A stretch of 64,000 bases of DNA from Natronomonas pharaonis DSM 2160 (GTDB taxonomy: Archaea > Halobacteriota > Halobacteria > Halobacteriales > Haloarculaceae): positions 496,001 through 560,000 of the forward strand of contig NC_007426.1 in assembly GCF_000026045.1 (NCBI RefSeq). Direction: 5' to 3'. Numbering within the stretch: position 1 is the stretch's first letter; each line of letters begins with the position of its first letter. Positions 9,558 through 17,575 of the stretch are shown here, piece after piece. A program made the position numbers and the translations under genes. The notes below the pieces were generated by a model, which was not told where the DNA came from, did no database searches, and saw nothing but the letters and a program-made list of their open reading frames with translations.

Positions 9558-10973
9558 ATGCAGAAAGAATACAAGACCATCACGGAAATCAGCGGTCCGC
9601 TGGTGTTCGCCGAGGTCGACGAGCCGGTCGGCTACGACGAAATGGTCGAAATCGAGACGCCGAGCGGCGAGACTCGCCGCGGTCAGGTGCTCGAATCGAC
9701 CTCCGAGTTCGTCGCCATTCAGGTGTTCGAGGGTACCTCGGGCATCGACCGGAACTCGTCGGTTCGTTTCCTCGGCGAGACGCTCCAGATGCCGCTGACG
9801 GAGGAACTGCTCGGGCGCGTCCTGTCGGGCTCCGGTGAGCCAATCGACGGCGGCCCCGAAATCGAACCTGACGAGGAACGCGAGATCGTCGGCGCGGCTA
9901 TCAACCCGACGGCTCGTGAGTATCCCGAAGAGTTCATCCAGACTGGCGTCTCCGCCATTGACGGGATGAACACCCTCATCCGCGGCCAGAAGCTCCCCAT
10001 CTTCTCGGGGTCGGGGCTGCCGCACAACGAGCTTGCGCTCCAGATTGCGCGACAGGCGAGCGTCCCCGAAGAGGAATCGGGCGACGACGAAGCGGGCTCG
10101 GAGTTCGCCGTCATTTTCGGTGCGATGGGTATCACCCAGGAAGAGGCAAACGAGTTCATGGACGACTTCGAGCGTACCGGCGCGCTGGAACGCTCCGTCG
10201 TCTTCATGAACCTCGCCGACGACCCGGCAGTCGAGCGGACCGTCACGCCGCGGATGGCGCTGACGACCGCCGAATACCTGGCCTTCGAGGAGGGCTACCA
10301 CGTACTGGTCATCCTTACGGACATGACCAACTACTGTGAGGCGCTCCGCGAAATCGGTGCCGCCCGTGAGGAGGTCCCGGGCCGCCGTGGCTACCCCGGG
10401 TATATGTACACCGACCTCGCACAGCTCTACGAGCGCGCCGGCCGTATCGAAGGCCGTGAGGGCTCTGTCACGCAGATTCCCATCCTCACGATGCCCGGCG
10501 ACGACGACACACACCCGATTCCGGACCTGACCGGCTACATTACCGAGGGCCAAATCTACATCGACCGGAACCTCAACAGCCAGGGCATCGAGCCCCCGAT
10601 CAACGTCCTTCCGAGCCTCTCGCGGCTCATGGACGACGGCATCGGTGAAGGGTTCACACGCGAAGACCACCCCGACGTCTCCGACCAGGCGTACGCCGCC
10701 TACGCCGAAGGTGAGGACCTGCGCGACCTCGTGAACATTGTCGGCCGCGAAGCGCTCTCCGAGCGTGACAACAAGTATCTCGACTTCGCCGACCGGTTCG
10801 AAGAAGAGTTCGTCCAGCAGGGCTACGACACGAACCGCGATGTCGAGGAGACGCTCGACCTTGCGTGGGAACTCCTGAGTGACCTTCCCAAAGAAGAGCT
10901 CAACCGTATCGACGAGGAGGCCATCGAGGAGTACTACGTCGAAGACGAGCAGGCCGCACAGACGGCCGACTAG
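9558..10973 (+). CDS. atpB: A-type ATP synthase regulatory subunit B
   Basis: A protein of 471 residues, the non-catalytic partner of subunit A. It lacks a consensus P-loop and has '[17 protein letters not shown]' where the P-loop would be, as expected for B subunits, plus 'TRMAL'-type and '[20 protein letters not shown]' motifs. It is the last gene of the cluster; the subunit D gene that completes the central stalk is not downstream, where a divergently oriented regulator begins. Confidence 0.96.
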   Translation: MQKEYKTITEISGPLVFAEVDEPVGYDEMVEIETPSGETRRGQVLESTSEFVAIQVFEGTSGIDRNSSVRFLGETLQMPLTEELLGRVLSGSGEPIDGGPEIEPDEEREIVGAAINPTAREYPEEFIQTGVSAIDGMNTLIRGQKLPIFSGSGLPHNELALQIARQASVPEEESGDDEAGSEFAVIFGAMGITQEEANEFMDDFERTGALERSVVFMNLADDPAVERTVTPRMALTTAEYLAFEEGYHVLVILTDMTNYCEALREIGAAREEVPGRRGYPGYMYTDLAQLYERAGRIEGREGSVTQIPILTMPGDDDTHPIPDLTGYITEGQIYIDRNLNSQGIEPPINVLPSLSRLMDDGIGEGFTREDHPDVSDQAYAAYAEGEDLRDLVNIVGREALSERDNKYLDFADRFEEEFVQQGYDTNRDVEETLDLAWELLSDLPKEELNRIDEEAIEEYYVEDEQAAQTAD

Positions 10974-10985
10974 AGGCGACGCGGA

Positions 10986-10999
10986 CGTTCTTTTTTGTT
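10986..10999 (+). terminator. T-rich terminator of the A-ATPase operon
   Basis: The sequence 'gttcttttttgttctt' lies about 12 bases after the atpB stop. Archaeal termination is typically at oligo-T tracts without a stem-loop, so this is a likely end of the eight-gene transcript. Confidence 0.5.
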
Positions 11000-11043
11000 C
11001 TTAGCGCATCGGACAGTACAGCGAGCGTAGCGACGCCGCCGCG

Positions 11044-11478
11044 TCAGCGTGGGATAATTTCGTCATTATCGTCGACGAACGTGTACTCGACGGACCCAAC
11101 GCCGTCGACGGTCCGAACGCGGCTGACGAACGTCCCGATGGCATCGACCTCACCCTCGGCGACGAAGAGTTCGAGGCACGCCTCGCCGGCGTGGCTGTGA
11201 ACGTTCGATGTGACAAGCTCGTCGTGTTCGTGCCGGAGCGTCGACAGCGACGACTCCGCGTCGGTGTCGTGGTCGAACATAACCGCAACGATACAGACGG
11301 CCGGCGATGTCGGAACCGACTGGTCGTCGAACTCGGTGAGCACCTTTCTGGTACCCTCTCTGACGGCCTCGCTGCGGCCACTGTAGTCGTGTTCGTCGAT
11401 GAACTCGTCGAGGCGGTCGAGAAGCGACGCCGGCATCGAGACGCTCACCACTGGCATACTCGACATTGTATCTCCCAC
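11044..11478 (-). CDS. nikR: NikR-like ribbon-helix-helix metal regulator 1
   Basis: A protein of 144 residues (or 140 from the internal start at 11466). The N-terminal ribbon-helix-helix domain reads 'VVSVSMPASLLDRLDEFI', and a C-terminal ACT-like regulatory domain follows. Candidate metal ligands are His83/His85, His94, His96 and Cys101. The 11-residue spacing from His83 to His94 matches NikR, although the step from the paired histidines to the cysteine appears one residue shorter than in E. coli NikR as I remember it. NikR proteins repress nickel uptake genes when loaded with metal. It is divergent from the first CobW-type GTPase, with an inverted repeat between them. Confidence 0.8.
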   Translation of the reverse strand: MGDTMSSMPVVSVSMPASLLDRLDEFIDEHDYSGRSEAVREGTRKVLTEFDDQSVPTSPAVCIVAVMFDHDTDAESSLSTLRHEHDELVTSNVHSHAGEACLELFVAEGEVDAIGTFVSRVRTVDGVGSVEYTFVDDNDEIIPR

Positions 11479-11512
11479 GGCTTATCTGTTGTTATTATAG
11501 AGTTCAGATTTC

Positions 11513-11544
11513 GTAATAGCTAGCAACTTATTAGTCTCTATTAC
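11513..11544. promoter_or_regulatory. Inverted repeat between nikR-1 and the CobW gene
   Basis: Perfect 7-base arms GTAATAG (11513-11519) and CTATTAC (11538-11544) are separated by 18 bases in the AT-rich divergent promoter region. The wide spacer between short arms is the layout of NikR operators (in E. coli 6-base arms and a 16-base spacer), though here the dyad is longer. A role as operator for one of the two NikR-like proteins is inference. Confidence 0.4.
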
Positions 11545-11557
11545 CAAAAGCACCTCG

Positions 11558-12763
11558 ATGAGCGACACAATACCGGTCACGGTACTTTCCGGAGCGCTTG
11601 GTGCCGGGAAGACGACAACGTTGAACCACGTTTTGACCGCTGACCACGGACTTGAGGTAGCCGTACTGGTCAATGACATGGGCGAAGTCAACGTCGATGT
11701 CGACCACGTCGACCAGCAGTCACAGCTCTCACAGACCGACGAGGAGGTAATCGAAATGTCGAACGGCTGCATCTGCTGTCGGCTGCGCGGCGATATGCTC
11801 GACGCAGTCGGCTCGTTGGCCGCCTCGCGGGAGTTCGACTACCTGCTCGTCGAATCGTCGGGCATTTCCGAGCCGATTCCGGTCGCACAGACGTTCACGC
11901 TCGGCTTTGAGGACGCCGACTACGACCCGACCACGGACTATCACCTCGATACGATGGTCTCGGTCGTCGACGCCCACGCGATGTACGAGGGCTTCGATTC
12001 CGGAGCCGCTCTCGCCGACGAAACTGCCGGTGGGGGCACTGACCGTGTTCCCGAGGAGGTCCTGATGGACCAAATCGAATTCTGTGATGTCCTCTTGCTC
12101 AACAAATGTGACCTCGTCCCGGACGACGAACTCGATGCCATTGAGGCGGTACTGGAGACACTCCAGCCACGGGCCGAAATCCTCCGCACTGAGTTCGGAG
12201 CGGTCGACCCGACCGACATTCTCGATACCGGCCGCTTCGACTTCGAGATGGCCCGCGACTCGGCCGGCTGGAAACACGAACTCCAACACGACCACCACCA
12301 CGACCCGAGCGAGGAGCACGGCGTCGAGTCGTTTGTCTTCCGTGCCAACCGCCCGGTCCACCCCGAGCGATTCGAGTCGCTGCTTTACGACCTGCCGGAG
12401 TCCGTCATCCGTGCCAAGGGGTTCTTCTGGTCGGCCGGCCGCGAAGACATCTCGATGGGGCTCGACAAGGCCGGCCAGTCGGTCCGTGCCGGGCCGAACG
12501 GCCGCTGGATAGCGACGCTGCCACCGCAAGAACAGCGGCGCTATCTTCAGGCGCTCCCCGGCCTCGAAGACGAGTGGGACGACCAGTGGGGCGACCGTGG
12601 TGCCGAACTGGTCTTCATCGGCCGCAACTACGACCCACAGCAGCTCGAAGCGCGGCTCGAAGCCTGCCTGCTGACTGACGACGAGATGGACGACGACTGG
12701 AGCCGCTATCCGGACCCGTTCGGAACCGAGCGCCAGCGGGAGTTCGCGCTCGCGGACGACTGA
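11558..12763 (+). CDS. CobW/COG0523 family GTPase 1 (metallochaperone)
   Basis: A protein of 401 residues. The P-loop GALGAGKTT is at residues 12-20, the switch segment 'NDMGEVNVD' near 39-47, the metal-binding CxCC motif at Cys71/73/74, a guanine motif NKCD near 185, and a C-terminal CobW_C domain after a short His cluster (HDHHHD). COG0523 GTPases deliver metals (Zn, Co, Ni or Fe) to client proteins. The next gene, one base downstream, is a paralog. Position beside nikR suggests metal-controlled expression; the metal cannot be read from sequence. Confidence 0.88.
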   Translation: MSDTIPVTVLSGALGAGKTTTLNHVLTADHGLEVAVLVNDMGEVNVDVDHVDQQSQLSQTDEEVIEMSNGCICCRLRGDMLDAVGSLAASREFDYLLVESSGISEPIPVAQTFTLGFEDADYDPTTDYHLDTMVSVVDAHAMYEGFDSGAALADETAGGGTDRVPEEVLMDQIEFCDVLLLNKCDLVPDDELDAIEAVLETLQPRAEILRTEFGAVDPTDILDTGRFDFEMARDSAGWKHELQHDHHHDPSEEHGVESFVFRANRPVHPERFESLLYDLPESVIRAKGFFWSAGREDISMGLDKAGQSVRAGPNGRWIATLPPQEQRRYLQALPGLEDEWDDQWGDRGAELVFIGRNYDPQQLEARLEACLLTDDEMDDDWSRYPDPFGTERQREFALADD

Positions 12764-12764
12764 G

Positions 12765-14042
12765 ATGTCCGTCCCCGTCACTATCCTCGCAGGCACGCTC
12801 GGAGCCGGCAAAACGACGCTGCTCAACCACGTCCTTGAGGGCGACCACGGTCGCGAGGTAGCCGTCCTCGTCAACGACATGGGCGAGGTCAACGTCGACG
12901 CCTCAGCAATCGAACGGTGGGTCGATGACAACGACGTCGTCGAGCTATCGAACGGCTGTATCTGCTGTGGAATGCAGGGCGAGCTCGAACGGGCGGTCGT
13001 CGACCTCGCGTTGGGAGAGTCGTTTGAACACCTCCTCGTCGAGCCGTCCGGTATCTCCGAGCCATCGGCGGTTGCCGAACAGTTCGCCCGCGGCCGCGCC
13101 GCCGGCTTCTACCAGCTCGCCAGTGTTACGACCGTCGTCGATGCCGAACAGTTCTACGCTGCCTTCGGCGACGGCGACGCTCGTCGCCGCGGCGCGGCTG
13201 CGGACGGCACTAGGCCACTTTCGGACCTCATCGTCGATGGTGTCGAGTTCTGTGACCGTCTCGTCGTCAACAAGCGCGACCGGGTAACCGAGGCAGAACT
13301 GGAGACCGTCGTCGAGACGATACGCACGCTCCAGCCGGACGCCGAGCTTCGGCGGACGGCGTTCGGGTCTGTCGACCCAGAGTGGCTGCTTGACGACAGT
13401 GCGTTCGATGCCGAAGCGGTCGCTGGGTCGGCCCGCTGGAAGCGGGTGCTCGAAGCATACAACGACGGTGCGGCCCAAGTTGACGGACACGCTCATACTG
13501 CCGAGGGCCACGACGACGGGAGCCACGACCACCACAGCCACGACCGTGCGGAAACCCACGACCACGAGCACGACCACGAGCACGACCACGACCACACCCA
13601 CCCTCCGGAACAGTACGGTGTCGAGTCGTTCGTCTATCGCCGCCGCCGGCCGTTCCATCCCGAGCGGCTCTCGGCAGTGTTGACCGCCCTACCGGACGAG
13701 GTCGTCCGGGCGAAAGGATGGCTCCATGTCGCCGGTCGGCCGGACCATGCGCTGCACCTATCGTTTGCAGGCTCGCAAACCCACGTCAAGGTCGCCGGCC
13801 GCTGGATCGCCTCGCTCGATGAAACAAAGCAGGACCGCTACCGCCGGCGACGGGACCCCGACTGGGACGACCAGTGGGGTGACCGAGAGACGAAGCTCGT
13901 CTTCATCGGCCAGTCGTTTGACACCGCTGCGCTTGAAGCACGGCTTGATGACTGTCTCGCCACCGAAGCCGAGCGGGTCGACGGCTGTGATGGTGTCCCG
14001 AATCCGTTCCCCGGTGCGGAGACGACGGAGGTGCGACTGTGA
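12765..14042 (+). CDS. CobW/COG0523 family GTPase 2 with His-rich loop
   Basis: A protein of 425 residues, a tandem paralog of the preceding gene. The P-loop GTLGAGKTT is at residues 10-18, the CxCC motif at Cys65/67/68, a guanine motif NKRD near 169, and a CobW_C domain at the C-terminus. Between the two domains, residues 241-280 contain 15 histidines alternating with acidic residues, a metal-storage loop seen in some COG0523 proteins and in nickel chaperones such as HypB. The gene overlaps the next one (GTGA), so the three genes from 11558 form one operon. Confidence 0.88.
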   Translation: MSVPVTILAGTLGAGKTTLLNHVLEGDHGREVAVLVNDMGEVNVDASAIERWVDDNDVVELSNGCICCGMQGELERAVVDLALGESFEHLLVEPSGISEPSAVAEQFARGRAAGFYQLASVTTVVDAEQFYAAFGDGDARRRGAAADGTRPLSDLIVDGVEFCDRLVVNKRDRVTEAELETVVETIRTLQPDAELRRTAFGSVDPEWLLDDSAFDAEAVAGSARWKRVLEAYNDGAAQVDGHAHTAEGHDDGSHDHHSHDRAETHDHEHDHEHDHDHTHPPEQYGVESFVYRRRRPFHPERLSAVLTALPDEVVRAKGWLHVAGRPDHALHLSFAGSQTHVKVAGRWIASLDETKQDRYRRRRDPDWDDQWGDRETKLVFIGQSFDTAALEARLDDCLATEAERVDGCDGVPNPFPGAETTEVRL

Positions 14043-14587
14043 CCGACAAACGCCGTCCTCCTGCTGACCGACGCGGCACTGACGACGACGGCCACGCGGT
14101 CGTCGACCCGCTCTATGTCGCGGTCATAACAGTGTCCTCCTCGCGCGATGTCGACGACGACCCCGGTGGCGATGCGGCCGTCGATTGCGTCGAAGCAGCC
14201 GGCGGACGGGTCACGGCCCGCCGAGCAATCAGCGATGATTTCGCTGCTATCCGCGGGCTCGTCTCGCGGCTTGCTGCCCGCGAGGATGTCGACTGCATCG
14301 TCACGACCGGCGGCACCGGGATGACGATGGATGACGTGACGCCAACCGCCTGCGAAGGGCTCTTCGAGCGGGAGATTCCCGGATTCGGCGAGCTTTTCAG
14401 GCAGCTTTCCTACGACGAAATCGGCCATCGGGCGATGGCCTCACGGGCGATAGCCGGCATCGTCGCCGGCGTCCCGGTCTTTTGTCTCCCCGGTAGCCGC
14501 GCCGCGGTCGAGACGGGCCTTACCGAACTCGTACTCCCCGAAGCGCCGCATCTAGCCGGACTGGCGACACGCCATCAGTTCGATTGA
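14039..14587 (+). CDS. moaB: MoaB/Mog-like molybdopterin-binding protein
   Basis: A protein of 182 residues started by GTG overlapping the upstream stop. It has the MoaB/Mog fold signature 'TTGGTGMTMDDVTPTA' and a later 'GVPVFCLPGSRAAVETGL'. Such proteins adenylylate molybdopterin or bind it during molybdenum cofactor synthesis. Placement behind two metal-chaperone GTPases is unusual for a housekeeping moaB and suggests either a metal-insertion link or a second copy with a special role. The first ~25 residues are charged and unlike the family core. Confidence 0.8.
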   Translation: MTDKRRPPADRRGTDDDGHAVVDPLYVAVITVSSSRDVDDDPGGDAAVDCVEAAGGRVTARRAISDDFAAIRGLVSRLAAREDVDCIVTTGGTGMTMDDVTPTACEGLFEREIPGFGELFRQLSYDEIGHRAMASRAIAGIVAGVPVFCLPGSRAAVETGLTELVLPEAPHLAGLATRHQFD

Positions 14588-14813
14588 CAGTCGGGGGCTT
14601 TTGCCTAATCTAAAACCCGTGTGAGGTGTCCGACTTATCCTCTGTATCTTGCACACCCCGACTTATCAACTCCAGTAGATGCGCTGTTTTGAATCCTGAA
14701 GCAGCAGCGAGCGACATCGGCTGAAAAGGTGGCGCGCACAGCAGCCTGAACGCGTACCATTCCGTTCGTTGCATGACACAGCGACGCTATATCGCTCCCC
14801 CGAGCGGGGACCG
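14588..14813. other. 226-base intergenic region between convergent genes
   Basis: No gene is supported here. The 10-base sequence CCGACTTATC occurs twice, at 14630-14639 and 14658-14667, 28 bases apart on the same strand. The purpose is unknown. The base composition is less GC-rich than the flanking genes. Confidence 0.4.
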
Positions 14814-16247
14814 CTAGTCGGTCGCCGCGGCGTCCGGCACTGGGTCAGATTCGGCCGCCGGCTTCGTCGCACCGGCCGCCGCAACGGCGATGGCTGCGAG
14901 GACAAACGCCAGCATCACGAGCGCAACCGGGCCGACGACAGCACCGTAGCCTGCTTCCGGGTCGATGCCGAGGATGGCACCGCCGGCGAAAAGCACTGCC
15001 GCCCCTGCTGCTGCCGGTGCGGCGACCTGCTGTCGCAGACGCGGCGGCATCGGACGCCGTCCAGCCACGGCATCGAGGCTAGCATACCGACCCGAAAGCG
15101 TCGCGGCGACGAGCGCGCTCGCGAACAGAAGCGGCGCGAGCCGGACGAACCCAAGCCCTATCAGCACGACCAGATATCCGGCTCCGACGGTGCCCGCCAG
15201 CCGCGTCCGATAGCCGACGAGCAGGGCCGCTCCGACTGCTGTCTGCACAGCCGCGAAGACGACGACCCAGAACGGAAGCGTCGGCAGCACGACCGTCTCG
15301 ATGGCCGTCGCGACCGGCCCGACGTGTGCGGGAACGATTGTTTCGGCGAGAAGCTCCGCCTGAGCATCAACCGACGCCCAGCCCGGAAGCCCGTTCACCC
15401 CGGCATGGTCGCGTACGAACACTTCATGCAGGAACCGATAGCCGACGAAGGCACGAACCATATCGGCGGCGACAGCGACCGGCTCGCCACCACGATAATA
15501 CAGCGCGAGGCCGCCGGCAACCAGCCCCAGCATGACGGCTACTTCAAGCCCGACAAGCGCCTGCCGTGTCACCTCACGACCGGGGACCGACAGGAGATAA
15601 TACACCGAGAGTACGCTGAGGGCGGCGACAGCCCCGGGCAACACGGAACGCGACGGCCGCGGCAGCACCGACAGGGTCGCGATGCGGTCCGATAGCTGCG
15701 CGAGTCGTCCGGACCGGGCCGCGATGAGGCCGTCGAGCCCGTAGTGGTGGCCGGCTCGTGTGACGAGCAGGAACGCTATCGGGACGCCAAAGAGCGGCGA
15801 CGTTCTGATGGTCCCGAAGTGGAACACCGGAACGAAATACAGCAATCCCACGACCGCAGCCGGTCGGTTCCAGAACCCGACGACAAAGGCGAGTCCGACA
15901 GCCAGCTGTGCAACGACCGCAACGACGCTCCAAAAGCCGGCGTATGGCAGCACCACACCCTCCAACAGCGCGGCATACCAGCTGTACGTCCCTTCTTCAA
16001 TTGCGCGTCCTGCGGCGGCGTTCGCCAGCACCTCGCCAGCGTTTTCTCCAACCCATCCCGGGTTCGGCTCAAACGGTGGCCACGCCAACTGTGGCGCACC
16101 GAGCTTCCACCAGCCACCGACGGTGAGTTCGTACAACAACAACAGCCCGACAAAGACCCGGACGCTGGCGACCCAGCCCCCGGCCCGTTGCCGGAACGAG
16201 CGTTCGTCGTCCGCTACACTGACGGCTTCAGCTATTCGATTTAACAT
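14814..16247 (-). CDS. DoxX-like integral membrane protein, two-part
   Basis: A protein of 477 residues with many hydrophobic helices. The first half begins with 'VASVRVFVGLLLLYELTVGGWWK', cut short here, followed by a large extracytoplasmic loop, as in DoxX/DoxD-type membrane subunits. The second half repeats a similar helix pattern from about residue 255 ('RAFVGYRFLHEVFVRDH'), so this looks like an internally duplicated DoxX-like protein. The electron donor or substrate is not evident. The AT-rich 'gttaataaaata' upstream (about 16271-16282) is positioned as its TATA box. It lies inside the metal-handling island. Confidence 0.6.
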   Translation of the reverse strand: MLNRIAEAVSVADDERSFRQRAGGWVASVRVFVGLLLLYELTVGGWWKLGAPQLAWPPFEPNPGWVGENAGEVLANAAAGRAIEEGTYSWYAALLEGVVLPYAGFWSVVAVVAQLAVGLAFVVGFWNRPAAVVGLLYFVPVFHFGTIRTSPLFGVPIAFLLVTRAGHHYGLDGLIAARSGRLAQLSDRIATLSVLPRPSRSVLPGAVAALSVLSVYYLLSVPGREVTRQALVGLEVAVMLGLVAGGLALYYRGGEPVAVAADMVRAFVGYRFLHEVFVRDHAGVNGLPGWASVDAQAELLAETIVPAHVGPVATAIETVVLPTLPFWVVVFAAVQTAVGAALLVGYRTRLAGTVGAGYLVVLIGLGFVRLAPLLFASALVAATLSGRYASLDAVAGRRPMPPRLRQQVAAPAAAGAAVLFAGGAILGIDPEAGYGAVVGPVALVMLAFVLAAIAVAAAGATKPAAESDPVPDAAATD

Positions 16248-16403
16248 CTAACGCAACAGTGTTGTTGGAAGTTAATAAAATACTCGAACTGTTATTATTG
16301 TCGGGTTCCAGGATGACCCGTACCGTCAGGCCAGCCGTGGTAGTTGACGCTGCCAACAAAAGACGATCTGTTGATGAGGTGGTTCAGGGTGTTACGCGAG
16401 CGT

Positions 16404-16556
16404 TTAGTGGGACTGGTGAACGTGCTCGCGCAGTTCGTCCGTCTCGCCGAACGATTCGTTACAGACAGCACAGGTGTCGTGATGGAGCGCAACGTGTTGG
16501 GTGACACCGGCTGCCGATTCGAACTCCGAGTCGCAGGCCGAGCAAGCGTAGCTCAT
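16404..16556 (-). CDS. Small double C2H2 zinc finger protein (50 residues)
   Basis: A 51-codon reading frame starts at the ATG complementary to 16554-16556. The protein begins MSYACSACDSEFESAAG and contains two C2H2-type units: Cys5/Cys8 with His21 and His25 or His26, then Cys29/Cys32 with a later His pair before the C-terminus. Short haloarchaeal zinc finger proteins of this kind are common and mostly uncharacterised. A TATA-like element (complement of 'acataaaaag' at 16581-16590) is correctly spaced, and an inverted repeat flanks it. Context suggests a metal-linked regulator, but this is inference. Confidence 0.8.
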   Translation of the reverse strand: MSYACSACDSEFESAAGVTQHVALHHDTCAVCNESFGETDELREHVHQSH

Positions 16557-16560
16557 TACA

Positions 16561-16599
16561 TTAGCAACTCATGATTCGACACATAAAAAGAGTTGTTAA
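16561..16599. promoter_or_regulatory. Inverted repeat flanking the zinc finger gene's TATA box
   Basis: The arms TTAGCAACTC (16561-16570) and GAGTTGTTAA (16590-16599) are complementary at 9 of 10 positions with a 19-base spacer that contains the likely TATA box. This is a typical repressor operator position. The half-site TAGCAAC also occurs at 11521-11527 in the nikR-1/CobW gap. Confidence 0.5.
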
Positions 16600-16708
16600 G
16601 AAAACCACTTCGGAACGTGATGTATTTTAATAACATCGCTCCGGGCAGATAGCATCACCTCCGATAAACGACTGAAAAAGAGCGTGTCCGCCGAACGCGT
16701 ACCGGCCG

Positions 16709-17473
16709 TCAGAAGACTCCAGTGATGAACCCAAGCCCGACGATGACGAGCACGGCCGCAGTGAGCGTCGGCAGGTACGGGGTGTACTGCTCGATTCGCT
16801 CTCGGTGGGTCTGATAGCCCGCAATCAAAAGCAACGTCGGTACGAGAATCGCGACGATGACAGCGACCGAGTAGATGAGCATGAGTTCAAGACAAAACTC
16901 CGTGCCGGCACAGATTGCCAGCACCTGAATCGGCTCCTCGTGAGCAAAGCCCAAGACAAGCGCCGTCACGCCGAGCGTTCGGAGCCCGCGTTCGGCGTCG
17001 CTCTCGTCGAGGTGTGCGTGTCCGCCGCCGTCCGGGAGGTACGACCGGACTGTGCCGACGATATTGTCAGCACCGTGCTCGTGGTGAACGTCGCTGTGCT
17101 CGTGGCTGCCGTGGTCACCACCGTGTCCGTGGTCGTGGTCGTGATGGGCATCCTCGCCGTCGCCGTGCTCGTGGACGTGTCCGCCGCTGACGTACTCGTA
17201 GATGCCGAGCAACACGAGCAATCCCCCAGCGAGCGGCTTCATCCATGGCCCCTCTGCAAAGGAGGCAAACGCACTGAACGAGACGTACGCCGCCACGAGC
17301 GCGACGCTGCTTATCAGGTGGCCGACGCCGAGTACCAGTGCCGCAACAGTTCCGCTGACCCACTGTCGCGGCTGGTCGAGCGCGTAGACGGCCGCTATCG
17401 GCCACCCGTGGTCCGGGAGTACACCGTGTACCATCCCGAGTGCGATGACGCCGGCGACGAGCGGAGCGTCCAT
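16709..17473 (-). CDS. NicO-type nickel/cobalt membrane transporter
   Basis: A protein of 254 residues with about six or seven membrane helices. Helix 1 carries the Ni/Co permease signature H-x4-D-H as His16, Asp21 and His22 in 'MVHGVLPDHGW'. A cytoplasmic or extracytoplasmic loop at about residues 99-154 is extremely rich in His and Asp, as in RcnA/NicO exporters and some importers. Direction of transport is not evident. The gene is divergent from the second NikR-like gene and the gap between them holds a near-perfect palindrome. Confidence 0.8.
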   Translation of the reverse strand: MDAPLVAGVIALGMVHGVLPDHGWPIAAVYALDQPRQWVSGTVAALVLGVGHLISSVALVAAYVSFSAFASFAEGPWMKPLAGGLLVLLGIYEYVSGGHVHEHGDGEDAHHDHDHGHGGDHGSHEHSDVHHEHGADNIVGTVRSYLPDGGGHAHLDESDAERGLRTLGVTALVLGFAHEEPIQVLAICAGTEFCLELMLIYSVAVIVAILVPTLLLIAGYQTHRERIEQYTPYLPTLTAAVLVIVGLGFITGVF

Positions 17474-17508
17474 ACCGAAACCTCCGTATTCGTTCCGTAA
17501 ACGGGTTT

Positions 17509-17537
17509 TTACTACCGAATCGTCGATTCCGTAGTAA
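17509..17537. promoter_or_regulatory. Near-perfect 29-bp palindrome, candidate NikR operator
   Basis: The arms TTACTACCGAATCG (17509-17522) and CGATTCCGTAGTAA (17524-17537) match at 13 of 14 positions around a single central base. The outer half-sites TTACTAC and GTAGTAA are 15 bases apart, close to the NikR layout of 6-base half-sites 16 bases apart. It lies 36-64 bases upstream of the transporter start and about 40 bases upstream of the second nikR-like start, so it could control both. Confidence 0.65.
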
Positions 17538-17575
17538 GCCGAACCGATATCTTCCCGGCGGCCTTAGGCCCGCGT

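Noticed and set aside
14630-14667. Direct repeat CCGACTTATC as a possible attachment site
   Set aside because: No integrase, tRNA gene or inserted segment lies between the copies, which are only 28 bases apart.
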